From Asanoa sp. WMMD1127 (GTDB taxonomy: Bacteria; Actinomycetota; Actinomycetes; Mycobacteriales; Micromonosporaceae), in NCBI RefSeq assembly GCF_029626225.1, contig NZ_JARUBP010000001.1, positions 5,704,001 to 5,768,000 of the forward strand: DNA of 64,000 nucleotides. Reading direction: 5' to 3'. The notes under the pieces are model-generated. The model saw only the letters and a list, made by a program, of their open reading frames with translations, ran no database searches and was not told where the DNA came from. The stretch's first letter is position 1. Each line of letters starts with the position of its first letter. A program made the translations under genes and the position numbers. Below are positions 15,242 to 23,136 of this stretch, in pieces.

Positions 15242-16642
15242 TCAGCCGAATCGGCGTTGGTGTTTGGCTTCCGGGTCCCACTCGTTGAGGCCCGCGGCAC
15301 CGAAGGCCGGCGCCAGCACGTAGTGGTCGTAGGTCTGCGCCAGGCGGTCCCGCAGCAGCGCGTGGTGCCGCGCCACCTCATCCGCGTGCGCCGGGTCGTC
15401 GACCAGGTTGGTCAGCTCGCACGGGTCGTTCTCGAGGTCGAAGAACTGCCAGGGCCGGCCGCCGTGCGCGTCGCCGAGCACCGTGTACTTGTAGCGGCGC
15501 GTCCGGATGCCCCGCCACGTCTCGTCGTGGAACGGCAACCCGGGCCGCATCTCGGCCACGAACTCGAGCAGCACGCCCTCCCGGTCGACGGAGGAGCTCT
15601 CGCCGCGCACCAGCGGGCTCAGGTCGATGCCCGGCTTCGGGTCCCGGGGCGTCACGCCGGCCAGGCCCAGCAGGGTCGGGAAGAGGTCCTCGGTGCAGAC
15701 CGGGTCACCGACCACGGACGCGGGCGTGCCGGCGCCGGAGACGATCAGCGGGATGCCGAGCGACTCCTCCCACGGCCGCTGCTTGGCCAGCAGGCCGTGG
15801 GAGCCGAGCAGCTCGCCGTGGTCGGCGGTCAGCGCGATGACGGTGTTGTCGAGCTGACCGTTGGCGCGCAAGGCGGCCACCAGCCGACCGACGTTGTCGT
15901 CGAGGTTCTCGATCATCGCGTAGTAGACGCGCAGGTCGTCGAGCAGGTCCCGGCCGTGCGGTCCCCGCTTGTTGTAGTCCTTGCCGAGCTCGACGTTGTC
16001 GCGCAGGACCAGCTCCCGGTCGCGCCAACGCTCGACATATGACTCCGGCGCGGTGAAGATCGGGTGCGGCGGCTCGACCGACAGCACGGTGGCGAACGGG
16101 CGGTCGCCGACCGCGCCCAGATGTTCGATGGCCAGGTCGAAGAGCCCGTCGGTCTGGAACCCCTCGATCTTGTGGGGTGTCGGGTCGTCCTCGTTCCAGA
16201 AGTAGGTGTCCCACGGGTCGTTGCAGATGTCGAAGCCGCCGAACCGCTCGAACCGGCCCTGGAACGGCCGGGGGACGGGCGTACGCGACGCCTTGACGAC
16301 GTTGTGGCCCGGATAGTGGCCGAAGTTGCCGTAGAGGTGCCACTTGCCGAACAGCGCGGTGGCGTAGCCGGCGTCGTTGAGCTCGTCGGCGAGGGTCCGC
16401 TCGGCCGGCGACATCCGCCACTCGATCGACGGGATGAACCGCGTGTGCGCGTACTCCCCGGTCATCAGCGTGAACCGGTAGGGGACGCAGACCGGATAGG
16501 TGGAGGACGCGGCATCGAACCGCGTGCCCGCGGCCGCCAGCGCGTCGATGTGCGGTGTGCTGACGTTGGGGTCGCCGTAGCAGCCGAGCGCCTGCCGCCG
16601 GAGCTGGTCCGAGATGATGAGGATGATGTTGGGCCGGCTCAC
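15242..16642 (-). CDS. Sulfatase, S1 family, CVPYR type
   Basis: A 466-residue sulfatase distinct from its neighbour. Metal site IILIISDQLRRQALGCYG; formylglycine motif YPVCVPYRFTLMTGEY (C-x-P-x-R with Tyr at the fourth position); ALFGKWHLYG; second metal site VIALTADHGELLGSHGL. It is closer to the choline-sulfatase/iduronate-type branch than to the first sulfatase, so two different sulfate positions may be handled. No signal peptide is present. GTG at 16642 overlaps the permease stop by four bases. An FGE-modified cysteine is expected because the core C-x-P-x-R is intact. Confidence 0.88.
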   Translation of the reverse strand: MSRPNIILIISDQLRRQALGCYGDPNVSTPHIDALAAAGTRFDAASSTYPVCVPYRFTLMTGEYAHTRFIPSIEWRMSPAERTLADELNDAGYATALFGKWHLYGNFGHYPGHNVVKASRTPVPRPFQGRFERFGGFDICNDPWDTYFWNEDDPTPHKIEGFQTDGLFDLAIEHLGAVGDRPFATVLSVEPPHPIFTAPESYVERWRDRELVLRDNVELGKDYNKRGPHGRDLLDDLRVYYAMIENLDDNVGRLVAALRANGQLDNTVIALTADHGELLGSHGLLAKQRPWEESLGIPLIVSGAGTPASVVGDPVCTEDLFPTLLGLAGVTPRDPKPGIDLSPLVRGESSSVDREGVLLEFVAEMRPGLPFHDETWRGIRTRRYKYTVLGDAHGGRPWQFFDLENDPCELTNLVDDPAHADEVARHHALLRDRLAQTYDHYVLAPAFGAAGLNEWDPEAKHQRRFG

Positions 16643-17523
16643 TTGATGCCTCCAGAGGTCAGGCCGCTGACGAACTTGCGCTGCAGGGCCAGGAACAGCA
16701 GCACGACGGGCGCCATCATGAAGATCGCTGCCGCGCTGGTCAGGCCCCAGTCGGTGGAGTTCTGGTCCTGGAAGGCGAGGAAGCTGGTCGACACCGGCCG
16801 CAGCTCGGGCGTGTGGATGAACGTGATCGCCCAGAAGAACTCGTTCCAGGACCACAGCGCCACGATCAGCGCGACGGTCAGGAAGCCCGGCCAGGCCAAC
16901 GGCAGCACGACCCGCCAGGCGATCTGCAGGCTGGACGCGCCGTCCAGCCGGGCCGCCTCGGTGAAGTCCTTGGGAATCTTCAGCAGGAACGACCGCAGCA
17001 GCAGCGTCGCGAACGGCGCGTCAGTGGCCCAGTAGATGATGATCAGGCCGAACAGGTTGTCGGTCAGGTGCAGCTGGGTCCAGAGGAAGAACAGCGGCAC
17101 CAGGAACAGTTGGACGGGCAGCGCGCTGCCGAGGAACAGGTAGCCGATGACCGCGCCGCCACCCGGCACGTTGAGCTGGCTCAGCGCGAACGCCGCCAGC
17201 CCGGCGATGACGCACGTGCCGAGCACCGACCCCGCGCAGATGATCAGGCTGTTGCGCATGGTCGTGGCGAAGTCGCCCTGGGTCCACGCGGTGGTGAAGT
17301 TGTCGAGCGTGAACGAGGTGGGCGGCGCCAGCGGGTTGCTGCCGATCTCCGCGTTGTTCTTGAACGCGTTGAACAGCACGGCGACCAGCGGCCCGACCGC
17401 GAACAGCGCGAGCACGATCAGGATCAGGTAGTACGTGCCGCCCTGCAGTCCGAACCGGCGGCGACGCGGCGCGGGCGGCGCCACACCGGGCGAAGCCGGT
17501 CGTTGGAGAGTCGTGGCGCTCAT
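16639..17523 (-). CDS. Carbohydrate ABC transporter permease (CUT1, MalG-like)
   Basis: A 294-residue inner-membrane permease with six hydrophobic segments and the EAA loop EAARLDGASSLQIAWRVVLP (residues about 205-225) that contacts the ATPase. Closest family: MalG-type component of CUT1 oligosaccharide importers. ATG at 17523 overlaps the stop of the partner permease by four bases. No ATP-binding subunit is encoded in the operon, so a shared MsiK-type ATPase elsewhere is expected, as is common for actinomycete CUT1 systems. Confidence 0.9.
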   Translation of the reverse strand: MSATTLQRPASPGVAPPAPRRRRFGLQGGTYYLILIVLALFAVGPLVAVLFNAFKNNAEIGSNPLAPPTSFTLDNFTTAWTQGDFATTMRNSLIICAGSVLGTCVIAGLAAFALSQLNVPGGGAVIGYLFLGSALPVQLFLVPLFFLWTQLHLTDNLFGLIIIYWATDAPFATLLLRSFLLKIPKDFTEAARLDGASSLQIAWRVVLPLAWPGFLTVALIVALWSWNEFFWAITFIHTPELRPVSTSFLAFQDQNSTDWGLTSAAAIFMMAPVVLLFLALQRKFVSGLTSGGIK

Positions 17524-18419
17524 GCGTCCTCCCAACCCTTGCGGCGCATCCACTGGTAGACGGCCAGGATCACGGCGGTCACCAGGGTCATCGACAGGCC
17601 GAGGGCGGCGGCGTAGCCGGCCTCGTACTCGTTGAACGCCTGCTTGTACATCAACGTGGAGACGACCTCGCTGGAGCCGGCCGGCCCACCCTGGGTCATG
17701 ATGAAGATGTAGTCGAACGCCTTGAGCGTCCAGATGACCGTCATCAGCACGATGAACACCATCGTCGGGCGAATGCCGGGCAGCGTGATGTGGCGATACT
17801 GCTGCCAGTTGCTGGCACCGTCCACTTTGGCCGCGTCGTAGAGCGCCGGGTCCACGCCCTGCATCGCTGACAGGAAGATGACGGCCAGGAAGCCCCACCA
17901 GTGCCAGTCGACGACGAAGTTGACGCTCAGCAGCGAGGTGCGGGTGTCACCGAGCCACGACTGGTCCGAGCCGAGGAGATGGCCGACCCCGCTGGTCGGC
18001 GAGAGCAGCATCTTCCACACCGCCGCGTTGACCACGCTGGCCACCACGTACGGGATGAAGTAGAGCGCCCGGAACAGCATCTGGAAGCGCGTGACCTGGC
18101 TGAGGAGGTAGGCGCCGAGCAGGCCCATGGCGCCCGGCACCGACAGGAACAGCACGAACCAGATCAGGTTGTGCAGCAGGGCTTCGTGCACCTTGGCGTC
18201 GCGGAACGCCTCGACGTAGTTGTCGAGACCGATGAAGGTGGCCGGACCGAGGCCGGACCAGTCGGTGAACGAGTAGTACACGGTCGCCACGGACGGCCCG
18301 GCCACCACGACCAGGTTCAGCAGGAGCAGCGGCGCGAGGAACGCCCAGCCGACCACCGCCGCGCGCCGCCGTGCCCGGCGGGCGCCCGACCCGGTTCTGG
18401 GCGCGGCGGTGGCGGTCAC
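17520..18419 (-). CDS. Carbohydrate ABC transporter permease (CUT1, MalF-like)
   Basis: A 299-residue permease with six membrane segments (first at VVGWAFLAPLLLLNLVVVAG) and an EAA-like loop DAAKVDGASNWQQYRHITLP near residue 210. It pairs with the MalG-like permease. GTG at 18419 overlaps the binding-protein stop codon (GTGA); an in-frame upstream extension is antisense-type sequence within the binding-protein gene and was removed. Its gene order after the lipoprotein gene is the standard CUT1 order. Confidence 0.9.
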   Translation of the reverse strand: MTATAAPRTGSGARRARRRAAVVGWAFLAPLLLLNLVVVAGPSVATVYYSFTDWSGLGPATFIGLDNYVEAFRDAKVHEALLHNLIWFVLFLSVPGAMGLLGAYLLSQVTRFQMLFRALYFIPYVVASVVNAAVWKMLLSPTSGVGHLLGSDQSWLGDTRTSLLSVNFVVDWHWWGFLAVIFLSAMQGVDPALYDAAKVDGASNWQQYRHITLPGIRPTMVFIVLMTVIWTLKAFDYIFIMTQGGPAGSSEVVSTLMYKQAFNEYEAGYAAALGLSMTLVTAVILAVYQWMRRKGWEDA

Positions 18420-19816
18420 TGGCCGGACCCCTTGGCAGGCAGTTGCGGCAGGTTCCCGTCCGCCTTCTCCTCGGTGAACATCTGGTCGAGCTGCTTGCAG
18501 TAGTCCGCCGGCGTCAGCTTGCCGGTCAGCACCTGCTCCAGGCCCTCGTAGACGAACACGTCGGTCTTCGGCGGCCACCAGGTCCAGGTGACGAAACCGT
18601 AGTCACCCGAGGCGACCGCCTTGTTGACCGCGGCCAGCGCGCGCCCGGAGCGGGGGTCGATGCTGGTCGGAACGTCGCTGTCGGCGAAGTCGATCGGGAT
18701 GTTGTAGGTCGAGGGGACGTCGGCCATCCGCTTGAGCGCGGCCGTCTTGTCGCCGTAGTACCAGTTCAGATATTCGGCGGCGGCGTCCTTGTTCTTGCTC
18801 GCCTCGTTGATGGCGAACGAGCCGCCGATGCCGATCGGCAGCATGTCGGCCTTGACCTCGGCCCGCAGCGGCGGAGTGGGCATCCAGTCCCACTCGTTGT
18901 CGTTCTTGGCCTTGGCCCCGAAGTACTGGCCGACCTGGCTCATGAACCAGTTGCCCTGGGGCACCATGGCCACCTTGCCCTTGCCGAAGTTGGCCCCGAT
19001 CTCCTGCGACGGCACGGCGAAGTACTTCTCGACGCTGCCGCCGATCCAGCCCTTGTCGAAGTAGCCCTTGATCAGGTTGACCGCGTCGACGAACACCGGG
19101 TCGGTGAACTTGATCTCGCCCGTCAGCGCCTGGCGCAGCGCGTCCGGGCCGGAGTAGTGGTTCCAGAAGACCGTCATCAGCCATTCGCCGGCGGCCTTCC
19201 AGTCGACGTTCGACGAGCCGAACGGTGTGATGCCCTGGCCGGCCGCCTCCGTGGCGAGCGCCTCCAGCGACGCCCGGTCGGTCGGCTGGCTCCAGCCCTT
19301 CTGCTCGAACAGCGTCTTGTTGAAGTAGAGCAGCATCGTGTCGACCCGCATCGGCAGCGCGTAGAGCTTGCCATCGGTCGTGAACGCGTCCATCGCCCAG
19401 CGCGACAGCTTGTCCTTCAGACCGAACTTCTCGACGTACGGGTTGAGGTCCGCCAGCAGGTGCGCCTTGCTCCAGGCGATCGTCTGGGTGGCGCTCGGGC
19501 CGCGCACGACGTCCGGGCCGGACCGCGACTGCAGCGCCGTCTGCACGAGCCGGCGCAGGTCCTCGCCCTTGTAGAACGTGGTGTTGAGGTCGATCTCGGG
19601 CTTGGCCTTCTCGAACGCGGCGGCCACGTTCTCGGTGAAGTACTTCTGGTTGGCGTCGCCCTGGATGTCGAGCCAGAGGTCGACCTTGCCGGTCCCGGTG
19701 CCGGCCGAACCGCCGCTGTCGCCGCAGGCGGCGAGCAGGAGGCTGGGGCTGGACAGGCCGAGGGCGGTCAGGCCCGCGCCGGCGAGGAAGCGCCGGCGGG
19801 ACAGCGATGCGGTCAT
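18416..19816 (-). CDS. Extracellular sugar-binding lipoprotein
   Basis: A 466-residue family 1 solute-binding protein. The N-terminus has a twin-arginine-like motif (SRRRFLAGAG) followed by a lipobox (LLLAACG, lipidated Cys around residue 31), so it is anchored outside the membrane, possibly exported by Tat. Typical binding-protein features are WLDIQGDANQKYFTENVAAAFE, the tryptophan-rich C-terminal WTWWPPKTDVF, and SQEIGANFGKGKVAMVPQGN. ATG at 19816 overlaps the preceding gene by four bases. It probably captures the oligosaccharide released by the secreted glycosidase. Confidence 0.9.
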   Translation of the reverse strand: MTASLSRRRFLAGAGLTALGLSSPSLLLAACGDSGGSAGTGTGKVDLWLDIQGDANQKYFTENVAAAFEKAKPEIDLNTTFYKGEDLRRLVQTALQSRSGPDVVRGPSATQTIAWSKAHLLADLNPYVEKFGLKDKLSRWAMDAFTTDGKLYALPMRVDTMLLYFNKTLFEQKGWSQPTDRASLEALATEAAGQGITPFGSSNVDWKAAGEWLMTVFWNHYSGPDALRQALTGEIKFTDPVFVDAVNLIKGYFDKGWIGGSVEKYFAVPSQEIGANFGKGKVAMVPQGNWFMSQVGQYFGAKAKNDNEWDWMPTPPLRAEVKADMLPIGIGGSFAINEASKNKDAAAEYLNWYYGDKTAALKRMADVPSTYNIPIDFADSDVPTSIDPRSGRALAAVNKAVASGDYGFVTWTWWPPKTDVFVYEGLEQVLTGKLTPADYCKQLDQMFTEEKADGNLPQLPAKGSGQ

Positions 19817-21855
19817 GCTGCGTCCTCCGAGGGGATGGGGGTGATCTGGACGGACTGCGTGGCGGTGCGGCCCTGCTCGATCAGCAGCGCCACGCCGCCG
19901 CAGTCCAGGGCGGTGTCGTCGAGGTCCAACAGCTCGGCGCCGTCGACGAAGGCGGTGATCCGGGTGCCGGCGACGCGCAGCGCGAGCTGGTGGGTGTCGC
20001 CGTACGCCCAGGGAAAGGGTTGGGAGGCCAGGACCTCGGGCGCCGGGGCGTCGAGGTGCCGGACCAGCTCGACCCGGTCGCGGCCGGCCAGCCGCAGCGC
20101 GTAGTAGCGGCGCAGACCTTGCACGCGCGCGGCGACGCCGGTCGACTCGGCGAGGTGCGGCGTGACGTCCGCCGTGACGGTGTAGTCACGCCACTCGCGA
20201 GCGCCCTGGATCAGCAGGCCGGTGCCCCGGTTCTGCACCAGCCGGAACGGCTCGGGCCAGTGCGGGTCCCAGCGGTCGACGGCCTTGACCCAGGCCCGCC
20301 GCCACATCGCGCCCGGGTCGCCACCGTGCCCGACGTGCGCGTTGGCGGGCCGGGTGAAGGTGACCGTCGGGGCGCCGTCCCAGGTGAGCGACTCGAGCTC
20401 GATCGGGCCGGTGGATCGCAGGCCGATGTAGACGACCGGCTGGCCGCCGAGGTCGGGCACGGTCCACTCGGTGGCCCCGGCCGGCCCGTCGACCCAGGCG
20501 AGCGTGTCACCGTCGTCGGCGTAGTGCGCGAGGGTGAGGTGGAAGCCCGCGCCGCCCCGGACCTGGGCGCGCACGGTCTGCCCGCTGTAGAGGGTGGGGC
20601 TGGCGATCAGACCGTAGATCGGCATGTCCCGCGCCTCGGGCGGGATGAACGTGGGCGTGACCACGGTGGCGGCCCCGCCGACGGCGAGCCGGCCGCCGGG
20701 GTTGTGCAACCGGGCATCGCCGTCGTGCACGGAGAAACCCTGCAGGCTGTCCGGCAGTCCGAAGTGGAACCGCTTGCCGCGGGCCAGGTCACGCTCCGGC
20801 TGGCCGGCCCACGCGCGGCCGTGCGCGGCGAGCGTGAGCGCCTCGCGGGCCGCGTCGGTGACGGTGGAGCCGCCGTCGGTGCTGGGCAGATACATCCGGT
20901 CGGCGATCGGCCCCCGCCAGTCCGGGCCGTCGGCGATGCCGACCAGCCCGCCGAAGACGCCGCAGATCGCGCCCACGTCACCGGCGTTGGAGTCGGTGTC
21001 CCAGCCGGAGGTGTTGACCACCGTCATCGCCGGCAGGAAGGCGCCGCCGCTGCGCGCCAGGGCATGGACGACGGTCGCGTGGTTGGGCACCACATGGCAG
21101 TTGCCGCCGAAGAGGTGGTAGCCGTAACGCTCGTCGATCCGGGCTCGCGTGGTGGTCCAGTCAGCGTCGGCCGCGGCCCACTCGCGCACGTCGTCGACGA
21201 CCCGCCGGATCAGGCTGTCCGCCGGTATGAGGCTGACCGCCACGTTCAGCAGCTTGTCCATGTCGGTTTCGGTGAAGGCGCCCGCGACGAGGGCGGCCAC
21301 GACCCGCGCGGCGTGCACGGACTCGCCGTCGTGGCTGACCCGGGCGGCCCGCTCGACCAGGTCGGCCGCCGCCTCCGGGTCGCCGGGCCTGGTCATGGCG
21401 AAACCCTCGACGAAGATCTGCGCACCGACCTGCTCGGCCACGACGACGCCGTTGCGGGCGACCGAGCCGCTGTCGGGCGCGCGTACGCCGTCCTTGAGGT
21501 GGAGGTAGGCGGTGTGCTCCGTGGAGTTGCCGACGCCACCCCACCAGAGCACCGACGTGCCCTCGAGGATCTCGTTGAGCCAGGTGTCGCCGATCCGCTC
21601 CGACGCCGGCTCCGGGCCGTGGTCGCGCAGCGCCCGCGGGAACACGAAGGTGCCGCTGATGTCGTCGTCGGTGACCACCAGCAGGTGGTTCTTCAAGGGC
21701 AGGTCCACACGGTGGTTGACGTATCCGGTGATCTCGCCCAGCTCGCGGCTGATCCGGTCGTAGGTCCAGCCTTCGAACGGGCGGCCGAGGTAGACCGCGA
21801 TCACCTTGCCGAGCACGCCGGCGTAGACGCGCTCCTCGTAGTCGGTGGGGAACAT
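19813..21855 (-). CDS. ADP-ribosylglycohydrolase-family enzyme with C-terminal beta-sandwich extension
   Basis: A 680-residue protein. Residues 1 to about 340 form an ADP-ribosylglycohydrolase/DraG-type all-alpha domain: the early metal ligands lie in LLVVTDDDISGTF, and the late pair lies in TSGWDTDSNAGDVGAICG, where D-x-D binds the second metal. Residues about 380-680 are beta-rich with lectin/LamG-like segments (YTVTADVTPHLAES, DTHQLALRVAGTRITAFVDG) that resemble carbohydrate-binding or family-16-like sandwiches. No signal peptide is seen. Family enzymes hydrolyse ribosyl N- or O-glycosidic bonds, which fits the neighbouring ribose pyranase and ribokinase: it could release ribose from an imported ribosylated compound. 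Natural ADP-ribosyl-protein hydrolysis seems less likely here. Confidence 0.8.
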   Translation of the reverse strand: MFPTDYEERVYAGVLGKVIAVYLGRPFEGWTYDRISRELGEITGYVNHRVDLPLKNHLLVVTDDDISGTFVFPRALRDHGPEPASERIGDTWLNEILEGTSVLWWGGVGNSTEHTAYLHLKDGVRAPDSGSVARNGVVVAEQVGAQIFVEGFAMTRPGDPEAAADLVERAARVSHDGESVHAARVVAALVAGAFTETDMDKLLNVAVSLIPADSLIRRVVDDVREWAAADADWTTTRARIDERYGYHLFGGNCHVVPNHATVVHALARSGGAFLPAMTVVNTSGWDTDSNAGDVGAICGVFGGLVGIADGPDWRGPIADRMYLPSTDGGSTVTDAAREALTLAAHGRAWAGQPERDLARGKRFHFGLPDSLQGFSVHDGDARLHNPGGRLAVGGAATVVTPTFIPPEARDMPIYGLIASPTLYSGQTVRAQVRGGAGFHLTLAHYADDGDTLAWVDGPAGATEWTVPDLGGQPVVYIGLRSTGPIELESLTWDGAPTVTFTRPANAHVGHGGDPGAMWRRAWVKAVDRWDPHWPEPFRLVQNRGTGLLIQGAREWRDYTVTADVTPHLAESTGVAARVQGLRRYYALRLAGRDRVELVRHLDAPAPEVLASQPFPWAYGDTHQLALRVAGTRITAFVDGAELLDLDDTALDCGGVALLIEQGRTATQSVQITPIPSEDAA

Positions 21856-22238
21856 CAGAAGGGCACTCCCGCTCGCAGGATCACATTGGCGTACGGCGTG
21901 GCCTCACCGGTCCGCACCACCGCGCTCGCCGTCGCGCAGCGGTGCTTGAGCTCCGTGTGCGGCACGCTGTCGACCGGCACGCCCAGCGCGCGGACGCCGG
22001 CGAGCACCGCCTCGTCGGTCAGCTCGGCCGCGACGGTGGCCGCCTCGATCACGAGGTCACCCGCCATCGCCGCCAGTACGGCGCGGAACGACGGCACGCC
22101 GCGGGTCAGCGCGAGCTGAACCGTCTCGACTCCCGCGGGCACGGGCAGGCCGGCGTCGGCGACCACGATCGTGTCGGTGTGGCCCAGCCCGGCGACCAGC
22201 GAGGCCAGGCGCGGATGCCACAGTCCGGTGTCACGCAT
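21855..22238 (-). CDS. rbsD: D-ribose pyranase
   Basis: A 127-residue RbsD/FucU-family mutarotase that interconverts beta-pyranose and furanose ribose before phosphorylation. The RbsD-specific stretch GHTDTIVVADAGLPVP, then LALTRGVPSFRAVL, a late TGEATPYANVILRAGVPF with the substrate-binding residues, and the N-terminal His of GLWHPRL are all present. The sequence fits RbsD rather than L-fucose mutarotase. ATG at 22238 overlaps the end of the ribokinase gene by eight bases; the stop overlaps the next ATG by one base. Confidence 0.9.
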   Translation of the reverse strand: MRDTGLWHPRLASLVAGLGHTDTIVVADAGLPVPAGVETVQLALTRGVPSFRAVLAAMAGDLVIEAATVAAELTDEAVLAGVRALGVPVDSVPHTELKHRCATASAVVRTGEATPYANVILRAGVPF

Positions 22239-23136
22239 GAGCAGCCTCCTTCTCGGCGGCCAGGAACAGGTCGAGCTCGGCGCCGGTCGGCATCGCCGAC
22301 TGCGCGCCCATCCGGGTCGTGGCCAACGCGCCGGCGGCACACCCTCGGCGCACCGCCTGGTCCAGGTCGATCCCCGAGGCCAGTCCGACGGCCAGCGCGC
22401 CGCAGAAGGTGTCGCCGGCCCCGGTGGTGTCCACGGCGTCGACGGGGAACGGCGGGTGCGTGCGGGCGCCGGTGCCGTCCGCGCTGACCGCGCCCCGGGC
22501 GCCCAGCGTCACCACGCAGGCCGCCGGCCCGTGCCGCAGCAACGCCCGCGCGTCGCCGCCGAGCTGCCGCGCCTCGCCCTCGTTGACGACCAGCACGTCG
22601 ACCACGCCGAGCAGCTCGGTCAGCGCGGCGGCCCCGGCCGGCGGCAACGGCGCCGCGTTGAGCAGCACCGAGGCGCCGGCATCGCGGGCGCGCCGGGCCG
22701 CGGCGAGGCAGGTCTCCAACGGGATCTCGAGCTGCAGCACCAGCACGTCGCCCGGCGCGAACAGGCCGTCCAACGAGGAATCGTCGAGCCGCGCGTTGGC
22801 GCCGGGCGCCACCACGATCGTGTTCTCGCCGGCCGCCTCCACGACGATCAGCGCGACGCCGGTCGCGATGCCGGCCCGGGTGACGAGGCGGTCGAGCGGC
22901 AGCCCTTCGCGGGCGAGCGCGGCGCGCAGGTCGGTGCCGAACCGGTCGTCGCCGAGCGCGGCGACGAGCAGCGTCTCGGCCCCCAGCCGGTGCGCGGCGA
23001 CCGCCTGGTTGGCGCCCTTGCCCCCGGGGCCGGTGACCACGTCGGATCCGAGCACGGTCTCGCCCGGTGCGGGTAGCCGCGGCACGCCGACGACGAGGTC
23101 CAGGTTGGCGCTACCCACGACGACCACGCGGCTCAT
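22231..23136 (-). CDS. rbsK: Ribokinase
   Basis: A 301-residue PfkB-family kinase that phosphorylates D-ribose at O5. It has the N-terminal VVVVGSANLDLVV, the GGKGANQAVAAHRLG signature 1, and signature 2 DTTGAGDTFCGALAVGL with catalytic Asp. ATG at 23136 overlaps the LacI stop by four bases. Coupled with RbsD, it indicates that free D-ribose is an end product of the operon's pathway. The long open frame continuing upstream is an out-of-frame shadow of the regulator gene. Confidence 0.92.
   Translation of the reverse strand: MSRVVVVGSANLDLVVGVPRLPAPGETVLGSDVVTGPGGKGANQAVAAHRLGAETLLVAALGDDRFGTDLRAALAREGLPLDRLVTRAGIATGVALIVVEAAGENTIVVAPGANARLDDSSLDGLFAPGDVLVLQLEIPLETCLAAARRARDAGASVLLNAAPLPPAGAAALTELLGVVDVLVVNEGEARQLGGDARALLRHGPAACVVTLGARGAVSADGTGARTHPPFPVDAVDTTGAGDTFCGALAVGLASGIDLDQAVRRGCAAGALATTRMGAQSAMPTGAELDLFLAAEKEAAHA

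Noticed and set aside
21855-22238. L-fucose mutarotase (FucU), which would suggest fucoidan use
   Set aside because: The GHTDTIVVADAGLPVP and C-terminal SPYAN-type motifs fit RbsD, and a ribokinase gene adjoins it.
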